From the NCBI GenBank assembly GCA_003117195.1, contig BDSI01000005.1, forward strand, positions 1,658,857-1,722,856: a stretch of 64,000 nucleotides of DNA, given 5' to 3'. The position numbers and the translations under genes were made by a program. Shown piece by piece: positions 42,801-49,072 of this stretch. Source of the DNA: Eudorina sp. 2006-703-Eu-15. Its lineage: Eukaryota > Chlorophyta > Chlorophyceae > Chlamydomonadales > Volvocaceae. How positions within the stretch are numbered: position 1 is the first letter of the stretch; the number at the start of each line of letters is the position of its first letter. Under the pieces are notes generated by a model, which worked only from the letters and a program-made list of their open reading frames with translations, did not search any database and was not told the DNA's origin.

Positions 42801-45781
42801 GTCAATGAGTTGCAAAAAGTTGACGGACTGTACTACAGGGGCGACAAGGTGGTTGTCCCCGCCGTTGACGAGTTACGCAGACTGCTTTTAGCTGAATACC
42901 ATGACGGTGGTTCCAGCGGGCATCCTGGTCCTGAACGTACTAAGGAGGCACTTATGCGAACGTATTGGTGGCCACGACTGGACGCAGACGTGAAGCAATA
43001 CGTATCCGCATGCCCGCAGTGCCAGCGTAACAAAGCCTCCACCACTAAGCCACGTGGTTTATTGCAACCGTTGCCAACCCCAGATCGGGTTTGGGGCAGT
43101 TGGTCATTGGATTTGATCACACAGCTCCCACTTTCCGCCTCAGGGCACGACGCCATCGTTGTGTTTGTGGATAGGCTCAGCAAATTGACCCACTTTGCTG
43201 CCACAACATCTGACGCCGGTGCCGACGAAATTGCTCGTCTTTTCGTCCAGCATGTGTACTGCCACCATGGGTTGCCAGATGACCTCGTCTCAGATCGAGG
43301 AGGCCAGTTTACTGGTCATTTCTGGACTGAGCTGTGCAAATTGCTAAAGACTAAGGTCAAGCTTAGCACTGCTTATCACCCACAGACTGACGGTCAAACG
43401 GAACGTATGAACCGTTTGTTGGAGGAAACCCTACGACATTATGTTGGTCCTACACAGACCGACTGGGATGAGCATTTGCCTCTGATCGAGTTCGCAATCA
43501 ATTCTGCGAAGAATAAATCGATCGGGTGCTCGCCTTTTAGTCTTTGTTCTCCACACGAGATGAAGACTCCTGGCAACATTTCCGTTGCTAAGTCGAAGGT
43601 ACCTCAGGCTGCATCCTTTGTTAGTCAGATGCGCGACCGACTTGCGAGAGCTAAAGCTTGCCTCGAAAGGGCCAAGGCAAGGCAGAAGAAGGCCGCAGAC
43701 AAACATCGGCAGGACGCATCCTTCAGTATGGGTCAACACGTGCTGCTAAGTACGAAGAATCTTGCACTCAAATCACCAGGCACAAAGAAGCTTTTGCCGA
43801 AATTTATCGGGCCGTTCCCAATCCTCGAAAAGGTTGGAAACGTTGCTTACAAGCTCGAATTGCCTGCCGGGTACCGGATTCATCCGGTATTCCACGTGTC
43901 ATTGCTCAAACCGTACTTGTCTACGGGGGCTTACCAGCCTCCGTTGCCCGCTTTCTTCGATGACGAAGGGCAGGCGTACTGGAGTGTCGATGATATCATC
44001 GACCACCGGATCCGTAAGTCTGGTCGTACAACAGTACGGGAATTCCTGGTCAAATGGGAAGGCTTCGGCCCAGAACACAATTCTTGGGAACCGGAATCGT
44101 CCTTGCGAGATGATTCCCTGGTGGAATCTCTTATTGACCAGTACCTGGAGCGTGTTTCGACACGGCCCAAAAGAAGACGCACCCGATAGGGACCGTCGTG
44201 TACTCATCTCAACGCAACGTGTGGTATTGACCACGGGAATATGGCGGAGGTATGGTTTGGTAACACCTTGGGTGATTCCAAAGTGACGCCAAAATCCTGC
44301 CTCGCCATCAGAGCGCTTTTATCTGGCTTGCCGCTCTTTATTTCCGCACGATTGCACGGTTACACGGGATGAACTGTTACACGGGATATACGGTTACACG
44401 CGAGATTGTTACACGGGAATCTCTTCGATGTGTACACACGGCTCCTATTGTGACGCGCATGAACGCGTTGCTCCCGGGGACGGTTCGCTTCAAAAGGGGG
44501 GGAGTGTAAGCCGGGCCGGTCGCGCCTGCGACAGGTTCTGCGCCACACTTCACTCTTGCGAACTGGCATTAGCCAAATGCGTCTTAAATATGACAATGAT
44601 ACCTTCGGGTGCGACGTAATGTGTAAAAGGCAGATAAGCATGTTACGCTCCGCAACCGTCGTACAAGGGACACATCTCTTATGTCTGTGCAAGACACTCT
44701 TCGGTGTTCTTTTAACACCTTAATACAAGGACATACATATTATGCTTCGCTCCGTTTCCGACCTTACTGATATTAGTAGACTCCTTAGAACTGCGCTTCA
44801 CATCTCTTCCTCTAGTTCCGAACCGGTGAGTACCTTAGAAGATCTTGGGCGGCTAGACACCTAGCTTACACCGCCTCCCGCCGCAGCTGCTGCCCATGCC
44901 TTCGCTGACTGTCCTGTGAAGCGTCTTCTTGTCCCCAATTTCTTGTCCCCAATTTCTTGTCCCCAATCTCTTGTCCCCAATTTCTTGTCCCCAATCTCTT
45001 GTCCCCAAATTCTTGTCCCCAATCTCTTGTCCCCAATTTCTTGTCCCCAATTTCTGACGGTCGCACTGGATCCCAATGGGTCCTGATTGGTCCCCTCTTC
45101 TCCTCGGCCATCACGTCCGGGCTTGCAATCGGTAATGCCGTCACCACTGCTTAATGTGTTTTATCATACAATTTAATGCTGTCACGTCCAACTGCCCTAC
45201 CTCCGTCCGCCTCGACGGGGACCTCCGCCAGGTGGGCTTCTACGACTTCGTGGCGCTTCCGCTGGTCCATGCGCTCAGTGGCGCCTTCCCTGGAGCCCAA
45301 CCGCTGATGCGCTGCTTCCTCCTCAACTACCACCACGTGAGTGTACGGCAACACGGGGATGCATGACTGGGCGCGGCGGGGCGGGGCGGGGGGCGGCAGG
45401 GGTACGGCCTGCTGGTTTGGGTCATCCGCGGGTCGGGTATCGGGTGCATATGTTCCGCAGGTAGACGGGCAAATGATGTTGGGCACCGCCATGCCCACTG
45501 CAAGGCCCGCACCCCTGCCCCGCCTGCCAGTTTGCGCACACCCTCCCCTACCTGCTTCCCCCCCGCCACCATTCGTCGTCTGTCACCCCCAGTGGCGGAG
45601 CGTGGACGGGCAGGGCCCCGCGGCCCCGGCCTCGACTCCCAACAGCCCATCATCGGCCGCACCGGCGAGCAGCAGCAACAAGCAGGAGCAGGTCCAGGTG
45701 CAGGTGCAGGTGCACCCACCGGCGGTGCAAGGACGGGTACTGTCGGAGTCACAAACCCGGGGGCAACAGCAGCAACCCTGA
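27815..45781 (+). CDS. CHASE-domain 3',5'-cyclic-nucleotide phosphodiesterase, two-TM membrane protein
   Basis: Eighteen exons (27815-28006, 28321-28485, 29148-29259, 29863-30098, 30386-30634, 30945-31069, 31299-31402, 31659-31819, 32094-33677, 34001-34158, 34304-34463, 34905-35102, 35505-35713, 36164-36254, 36493-36551, 37056-37170, 45232-45336, 45593-45781) join in phase to 1403 residues. TM1 (residues ~37-54, VYPVVVLAVVLGLG) is followed by a CHASE-type extracellular sensor (SVELAPAGVVRLVYPPQ; GMKLWGFATAELTLQG). TM2 is near 335-357 (MACFVLIAVALAGVLF). After a low-complexity Gly/Ser/Ala linker encoded mainly by the 1.6-kb exon 9 comes PDEase_I: HNATHAADV (~1044), HDYGHPGVTN (1085), ATDMKQHF, FKAADLGH (~1255), EEFFQQGDRERELG, SPLFDR and KSQVGFYDFVALPL. 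The metal-binding His/Asp residues are present. It should hydrolyse cAMP and/or cGMP in response to an extracellular ligand. Intron 16 (37171-45231) is swollen to 8 kb by a retrotransposon. The exact start is open: a splice acceptor overlaps codons 22-23 of exon 1. A missing small exon between 28485 and 29148 is possible. Confidence 0.92.
29356..29395 (+). repeat. Dispersed ~40-bp repeat, copy 4
   Basis: Full-length copy inside PDE intron 3, with a single change (ATCGATGACAG) from the copy at 22249. Confidence 0.9.
29616..29790. repeat. 24-bp minisatellite, 7 copies
   Basis: Seven essentially identical copies of a 24-bp unit containing CGCACCGTTCTGGTCCGCTA in PDE intron 3. The unit length is a multiple of three, so an open frame runs through it, but splice sites place it in the intron. 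Confidence 0.95.
31941..32016. repeat. 31-bp repeat carrying GACCCACGGGTC palindromes
   Basis: Three copies of GACCCACGGGTCAGGG(AGGGGTCAAGGGACC) at a 31-bp period in PDE intron 8. Each contains a near-palindromic GACCC-AC-GGGTC core seen elsewhere in the window. Confidence 0.9.
34474..34690. repeat. 64-bp minisatellite, ~3.3 copies
   Basis: Tandem 64-bp units (starts of CCCACGGGTCA at 34480, 34544, 34608, 34672) in PDE intron 11, beginning eleven bases after the exon 11 donor. Copies are nearly identical. Each carries a GACCC-AC-GGGTC palindrome (GACGCACGGGTC in the third). Confidence 0.95.
35100..35282. repeat. G-rich tandem array in PDE intron 12
   Basis: Repeated GTGGGGAAGTGGGGAGGTGGCAG-type units directly after the exon 12 donor. 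Dozens of GGG/GGGG runs on the transcribed-sense strand give strong quadruplex potential in the pre-mRNA. Confidence 0.95.
36425..36480. repeat. 18-bp tandem repeat, 3 copies
   Basis: CTCCTCAGCCCTCCTGAC repeated three times just upstream of the exon 15 acceptor, effectively forming an extended polypyrimidine tract with several AG dinucleotides. Confidence 0.85.
36812..36930. repeat. (TA)n microsatellite, ~118 bp, followed by alternating CA/CG
   Basis: A long, nearly pure TA run with a few ATCATA interruptions, followed at 36931-36950 by an alternating purine-pyrimidine CACACGCGCGCG tract with Z-DNA potential. Lies in PDE intron 15. Confidence 0.98.
37267..37271. repeat. Target-site duplication CCGCC, left
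   Basis: CCGCC immediately before the 5' LTR, matched by CCGCC at 44871-44875 immediately after the 3' LTR. A 5-bp duplication is the normal footprint of Ty3/gypsy integrases. Confidence 0.95.
37272..37637 (+). repeat. 5' LTR (366 bp)
   Basis: Begins TGTAAGCCGG and ends CTAGCTTACA; the terminal TG...CA inverted dinucleotides are extended to TGTAAG/CTTACA. Contains a TGTAA poly(A)-type signal at 37389-37393. By eye no difference from the 3' LTR. Confidence 0.97.
37638..37660 (+). other. Candidate primer-binding site
   Basis: AGTGGTATCGAG follows the 5' LTR directly. TGGTATC matches the start of the plant-type initiator-Met tRNA primer site (TGGTATCAGAGC), with a deletion after position 7. 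Likely PBS; exact tRNA uncertain. Confidence 0.5.
37723..37854 (+). promoter_or_regulatory. Array of seven mini-hairpins in the retrotransposon leader
   Basis: Seven consecutive short stems spaced about 18-27 bases apart: 37723-37737 (6-bp stem), 37750-37761 GAGC-TTCG-GCTC, 37768-37779 GGGC-TATT-GCCC, 37786-37795 GGC-TTCG-GCC, 37804-37815 GGGC-TGCG-GCCC, 37823-37834 GAGC-TTCG-GCTC and 37843-37854 GAGC-CTCG-GCTC. Three have the extra-stable cUUCGg tetraloop. The array ends 12 bases before the gag ATG, so it would be in the RNA leader. A role in packaging, dimerisation or translation is inference. Confidence 0.75.
37866..39830 (+). CDS. gag: Retrotransposon gag polyprotein
   Basis: ATG at 37866 (MSAVENHKDS), 654 residues to a UAG at 39828-39830. 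The frame is open upstream to 37707 but only from a TTG. A coiled-coil-like Glu/Lys/Leu segment (ELKTQLDFLNREVRSW) and a Gln/Pro-rich linker precede the Retrotrans_gag capsid core (VRTWFDMLMRYLAL, VFYLAGTAQEW, LRHDFLVQFDTP, YIARFRLVMQDA). The C-terminus is basic and Gly/Lys-rich and ends in Cys-x2-Cys-x12-His-x-Cys instead of the usual CCHC knuckle (C-x2-C-x4-H-x4-C), probably an alternative zinc-binding nucleocapsid finger. Followed in the same frame by pol. Confidence 0.93.
   Translation: MSAVENHKDSLTHSVRYYWRRIIRLYCAISDIPVPPQVKPGASRTVLQGCATDLGVDLPESKPLAAAFLQELKQHKAKMDPSGDAPIPELDGTVKELKTQLDFLNREVRSWAEQHTALQATVANLDQSFNGVKLEIASLGALVGQINERLSSLPQPAPANATAAVDADDQMEEEEGQIAQQPVQQPQQQQPQQPSPPGATRQRTFGAGITARQAGGAAGSPQQLQPAAPHHATGPSGGGSFAEVVAGAHGTPARIASLDAFLIQFKQANLASALTWDVEAFALSAVAAWNRELINRNLPIATEEEKLYIREDGKNWGPLGSARREREASGDFLRELAAQQAQLQQQVSPPAGDPVDGGTDASLRGKGDEKVNIVKFTGSTNGTTITCVRTWFDMLMRYLALRCRDPVLWFVFYLAGTAQEWGNTYMKGWEQRNAKPTVDQLRHDFLVQFDTPHRHTPQEARQRLHNHEIVQGSSERVPSYIARFRLVMQDATDMNMTDKISWFRNGLVRRMREKCWYQPDGSQWTDVEKLITYAVSVEDSVLAGSQHKKTPELSLADTPNPPKPPKTPKNAKQKAQHGVKGGRVEKSKSPGPGRGKGRGGQGQGGRGSGAGTSYRQYDKKKTSGASGPYFGCPACGLLWLTEGQSEKHPCPVMN
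39828..39880 (+). promoter_or_regulatory. Candidate gag-pol stop-codon readthrough signal
   Basis: gag ends AAT-UAG-GGA and the same frame continues open for 1453 codons of pol, with no in-frame ATG for 117 codons. A perfect 8-bp stem, GGTTGCAC (39856-39863) with GTGCAACC (39873-39880) and a 9-base loop, begins 25 bases after the UAG. UAG-G plus a downstream structure is the arrangement used for gag-pol readthrough in some retroelements. No frameshift site is needed. Confidence 0.7.
39831..44189 (+). CDS. pol: Retrotransposon pol polyprotein (PR-RT-RNase H-IN-chromodomain)
   Basis: Open from the codon after gag's UAG to TAG at 44187-44189, about 1452 residues; no ATG start is needed if made by readthrough. 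Domains, using positions: a Dam-methyltransferase-like stretch (40176-40449), aspartic protease with VDSGA (40701-40715), RT (SPFGAPVIFIKKKSGELR, LDYRALN, FSSIDLQQGYYQI, VYLDDLLVFSKT with the catalytic YLDD at 41859-41870), RNase H (VWSDAS, DQEAL, VVTDHQPL), integrase with the HHCC finger (EYHDGGSSGHPG...CPQCQRNK) and DDE residues (SLDLITQLP, SDRGGQF, QTERMNR), the 'hHPVFHVSLLKPY' module, and a C-terminal chromodomain (REFLVKWEGFGPEHNSWEP) that normally steers integration to modified histones. All catalytic residues that I can place are intact. Confidence 0.96.
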   Translation, partial: GHGSQHEGGLHSATVQPEHNPAYPIRDRAPSVGALKLSHGEASDWTRPIFGSPLHSKHADLSQLDWSTPIFTGNVPQRVVEQTVAVGETCRTLADPLAHAARAERKRPDYPLCAPDRMFDPALFAKVQEQLGAAFSFDAACNEKGTNALCSRYATPATFTATDVSGEALWCCVSPQDVRAFQQHYHRCKRVKPHQTSAVFVAPKWPHLTRYFSQLRYQLVQEFPAGSSLFVSANAKTGQGRLPLPPTPWPVQLWYDPPAQTAVFRSMSGGDDSHSMQFDCHIGSKTGIVLVDSGARTHGSADGFVGMKLVEMIGMKPQPCNTATVSLANGNQHPLLGSVSLPIRVGPFRDTVRLLVMQDDTADAQIILGTDWLKRRKGRMCWETDTLSLQKGGNRVVLRPKYAQGSLSEPQRLMNWVSACLCAATTTPVLTPKQGARAIKKGAEVYMMLVRQETDPLSANPTQPTLFAADTAAAPVSNVADDLVPETKLQALLQKYNSVFEELKGISAERPGVGHTIPLTPGAQPPAKRQYRLTQEEKEECKKHIADLLAKGFIEPSNSPFGAPVIFIKKKSGELRLVLDYRALNRITVKRHYPMPNIQELFDQLAGSRIFSSIDLQQGYYQIRITPEDVPKTAFVTPYGQFAFKVLCFGLTNAPATFQETMNTIFRDHVGKFVLVYLDDLLVFSKTPEEHLQHLEIVLQILQKHDFKAKLPKCDFNKAELKFLGHVVGRDGLKVDADKVRVIREWKTPTNVRALRSFLGLANYFRRFLQGYSSLVAPLTALTSDKTPWHWRDECQEAFEGVKYALTNAPVLVLPDLSKPFEVWSDASLYGTGAVLMQEGRAIAYLSHRFSTAERNYTTTDQEALGVIRALQEWRCYLEGAPDVTVVTDHQPLTYLESLRAHGLLSRRQARWISFLQDQKVTWNYRPGRINVADPISRVFEHDLDGSSSTSGQPSQPQVALLTRAVVSSDLRKRIIAGYRLDPWFKQRKKVNELQKVDGLYYRGDKVVVPAVDELRRLLLAEYHDGGSSGHPGPERTKEALMRTYWWPRLDADVKQYVSACPQCQRNKASTTKPRGLLQPLPTPDRVWGSWSLDLITQLPLSASGHDAIVVFVDRLSKLTHFAATTSDAGADEIARLFVQHVYCHHGLPDDLVSDRGGQFTGHFWTELCKLLKTKVKLSTAYHPQTDGQTERMNRLLEETLRHYVGPTQTDWDEHLPLIEFAINSAKNKSIGCSPFSLCSPHEMKTPGNISVAKSKVPQAASFVSQMRDRLARAKACLERAKARQKKAADKHRQDASFSMGQHVLLSTKNLALKSPGTKKLLPKFIGPFPILEKVGNVAYKLELPAGYRIHPVFHVSLLKPYLSTGAYQPPLPAFFDDEGQAYWSVDDIIDHRIRKSGRTTVREFLVKWEGFGPEHNSWEPESSLRDDSLVESLIDQYLERVSTRPKRRRTR
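44492..44504 (+). other. Polypurine tract
   Basis: AAAAGGGGGGGAG directly abuts the 3' LTR, the expected plus-strand primer site of an LTR retrotransposon. Confidence 0.9.
44505..44870 (+). repeat. 3' LTR (366 bp)
   Basis: Same length and, by eye, same sequence as the 5' LTR (offset 7233). TGTAA poly(A)-type signal at 44622-44626 would end the element's RNA. Followed by the CCGCC duplication at 44871-44875. Confidence 0.97.
44871..44875. repeat. Target-site duplication CCGCC, right
   Basis: Matches 37267-37271 exactly. Confidence 0.95.
44926..45055. repeat. 14-bp minisatellite, 9 copies
   Basis: Nine copies of CTTGTCCCCAATTT-like units in the PDE intron, 50 bases right of the retrotransposon. 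Alternates TTT/CTC endings. Confidence 0.95.
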
Positions 45782-46470
45782 AACGACAGCTCGAACTGCA
45801 ACAAACAATAGAACCCGCAGCCGAGCGGTGGCTAGCTAGCGCGCCCGCGGCTAAGCTCCTTGCATGCTAGAGCGAGCGGATAATGAAGAGTAATTCTTTC
45901 CTGTGGTCGGGAAATGTCGGGGAGTTTTGTCGGGGGAATGTGGGTGAAGCACGGGGACTGCGGAGGAGGGGCGGGGGATTGATGTCGGATCCGCCACATG
46001 CGGATGTCCTGGTTGCAACTCAAAGAAAGGAAAAGATTTCCCGGAGGGAATCACATCGGATGAAATTCGAACCATACATGTGGGCAGTTACGGAAAGTTC
46101 ACGTGATTCAGAACAAGGCAGGGGGCCTACCTGCGGAGGCGGGGGTGCTTCCACGCGCTGGGATGGCAGGGCACCGCGGGACCGCCGCAGGGGCTACGTG
46201 ATCTGGTGTTCAGGTACCCAAGTGCAAACACACAGCACTGCTGCTTGCGCGTTTTCAACTGCTGTGGCTCACGCTTCGGGGATGGGGGGGTCCAGGGGGC
46301 CTCACCGGCTTCAGTGCAGTACCTAAGTTGTTGCCGTACTAATGGGGATGTGACCAACCTGCTAGTAGGGGAAGATATGGACCCGCAGCCATTCCTTTTC
46401 ACGCACCTAGACACACACGCGCGCACACACAGGGCTTCTCATTAAACACACACACACACACATACGGCTT

Positions 46471-46493
46471 TCGGGGTCCGCTGTAACGTTCAT
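46471..46493 (-). repeat. Dispersed repeat, truncated copy containing a TGTAA signal
   Basis: GGGGTCCGCTGTAACGTTCA end of the dispersed unit. Read on the plus strand it supplies TGTAA at 46482-46486, about 700 bases after the PDE stop, and could serve as that gene's poly(A) signal. Confidence 0.65.
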
Positions 46494-48999
46494 CCATTCA
46501 TACGGCTCAGTTTTCTTAAACACACATATGGGTTCCTTGCTAAACACATACACGCACGGGCTGGGTTCCTTTTTTTAACGCACGGCTGATTCGGGCCTTA
46601 GGGTTTCTTCTCAGGCACACACGGCCCCAGGAGTGAGGGGTGAGGGGCGGCTGAAGACCGGGGGGATGCGTGTTGGCGCTCACCTTGTTGTGTTGACACG
46701 GGGAAAGGGCGAGTCGCGGACAGCGTCGCAGAGCGGCCCTCGCGCTCAGCTTGGCACGCGACGGGCGGCCCACCCACCGGGTTCCCGACTGAGCACTTTG
46801 CAGGAACAGAAAAGCACGCCGCGGGGGCAACGTCGAAAAGATGCGCGTGCATCCACGCGTGGTGTTATGTGAATCACTTTCCTTACGAGGCACGCCGGCC
46901 TTGATTCGGTCGTCACAACGCATTGTCGTGGTGGTGGTGTAGAGTTGATTGCCCAACCGTGGTTTTATTCTAGAGCTGACGACTGCGTGAAGCGTACGGT
47001 AGGAGCACTGGGTAAAACTAGGGTACGGCACCGCCATATTTTAGTACGGACGAGAAACGGCCGCATCGCAGGACGAGTAGAAACGCGCCTACCTGGGCTT
47101 GGGCACGCAGTACAGGATGAACATGGCACCTTCATTGATTGGGATTTGGTCGGGTTGATTGGTTGGCTTTTTGGCAGGTTGGTTCGTTCCTTGCCGTACA
47201 GTTGTACGGCGGCTGCGTGTCCGGCGGTTGGTTGTAGGGGCTGTGAACAGAACCCGCAGGGATGGGATGGCAACGCAGCCAGGAACCCTAGAGGTACATT
47301 TGCGTGCGTGCGTGGCGAGCAGCTGCAAGTTCGGACCCTACGGTCCTCCAGAACCGCACAACCGGCGAGGGCCTGCTGCATGCCAGCAGCGAAGCGCGTG
47401 GCAGAAGAAGGGGGCTGGCTGCTAGGCGAACCCAGCCTTCCTTCTGGGCGGAGTTCTCCGATCGACGACGGGGACTTTGACTCGGGGCCGTGCGCCGTGT
47501 GCCTTGTGCGTGGGCGTACCGCTTCGAGCTGCCCTGCGTTGCGCCGGTCGTCGGCAGTTGCCTCGCAAGCACCCATGCATCCCGACCGGTCGGCAGTTGC
47601 ATCCCGACTGGTCTCTCGTTTCCCGCAGGAGGAGGGGTGTGCGTAGGAGGTGTACGGGTGTTGAAACAGGCGGGCGGGCGGGCGGGCGGGCGGGCGCCAA
47701 GGTGAGGCGGATGCCCTAGGTGCGTCATGCGGAGTGGGGCGTTTGGGGGCCCTTTCCGCGACCGCGGCGGGAGGGGGGTCGCTCGTTCGGGTGCCCCCGC
47801 ACCTGCACCGCACCGCACTGCACTGGTCCAGTCACCCGGGGGTAAGTTTGGCCTGCCGGGCTCTGGCCAGGTCGGGGCACTAGGGGTGTGCGCGACTTCC
47901 TGAATCATCGTACGACGGTGTGTCGTACCTGGACATCCGTCCCTTCGTCCGCCCTGCTGTCTCTGGATGCCAGGATGCGCGGGGAGATCGCACGCACTCC
48001 AAGTCTCCCACCGGGGGATGGTGTGGGTCATCAGCGCCGCTGAGCGTGGTGTGCGTTTCCGCTGCGGCGCAGCCCCCGGGGGCGCGGCCTGCAAACGGTC
48101 TGTATGCTGGTCTCGTTAATGCGCGTGTCCTGTCTTGTTCTTCCGGGCGGGCTGCAGCTAAACCCTAGCACATGCGTCGTCCGCCTCTGCACGGCGGGCA
48201 TGAAGGGCTTCTGCCCGTCGCGACGGCGGCGGGGCAGCGCGGAAGCGGGAAGCCGGCCACCGGCGGCTTTGCGTTTGTTTCATTCCTCAAGAAAAGGCAC
48301 GTTCACGGTATTCATAGCGGTGACGCGGTGATGTGGTGTTGTGCCAGCGGCACACTGCGCGAGTCCGCTCGACGGCGGGCGGGCGGGTGCGCTTCTGGTG
48401 TGTTCGAGTTGTTGGCCGGAGTCGCCGGGCTGCGAGGCGCGAAAACGTCGGCAGTAATAAAGGGTGCGCGAAGCGCTGGGGGGTCGTACGGCACCTGGGG
48501 TACGGTACCATCGGTGTTTCCTGCTCGAGGCAAGGGTGTGTGCGTTAGCAGCGTTGCAGGAGACGTGTATGTGTATGTGAATTGAGAATTGTGTGTGTAA
48601 CATGTGCAATGAGGAAACCCGCCCAAGCAAGCCAGCCTCAAACCAGAGCGGCTCGGGTGCATTTGGGAGCATCACCCTCGGGTGTGCGTGGCAGCCGGTG
48701 TGTGTGTGCGTGGGTTTTCTTACTGCAGTCGGATCGGTTGCAGTGGAGAAGCTGCACGGCGGGAGGGTGTTGGGACTCTGCCGTCTGCCCCCTGGGTAAG
48801 AGCCTGACGCTTACCCGTGTGGCGGGATGGTCACCCGGTGGAGGACGCAGACGGACACGAGCTCCCGAGCTCCCGAGCCCCCGAGCTCGGAGAGCTGTCT
48901 GGTCGGGAGTAGGCGTGGAGGGCGGGTGGCGTGCTTCCGCGCTTTTGTTTGCCGCGCATGCCCTGGGGCGATCATCCGCAACATGAGGGGTCATTCGGT

Positions 49000-49072
49000 C
49001 TCCATCGTCTCCATCGTCATCGTTGTCGTCGTCGTCGTCGTCGTCGTCATGGTCATGGTCGTCGTCGTGCGT
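49000..49072. repeat. (GTC)n trinucleotide microsatellite
   Basis: GTC/ATC-rich trinucleotide run of about 70 bases in the gene-poor convergent region. Confidence 0.9.

Larger units (their letters stand above)
37272..44870 (+). mobile_element. Complete Ty3/gypsy chromodomain LTR retrotransposon (7599 bp)
   Basis: Bounded by two 366-bp LTRs that look identical by eye and begin TGTAAG and end CTTACA, flanked by a perfect CCGCC duplication. The internal order is primer-binding site, structured leader, gag, UAG, pol (protease, RT, RNase H, integrase, chromodomain), polypurine tract: the complete Ty3/gypsy chromovirus order. Both reading frames are intact. It is inserted in the sense orientation in PDE intron 16 (37171-45231). 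Without it that intron would be about 460 bp, like its neighbours. Identical LTRs and open frames imply a very recent insertion and probably a mobile family. Coding base composition is visibly more AT-rich than the host exons. Confidence 0.98.
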
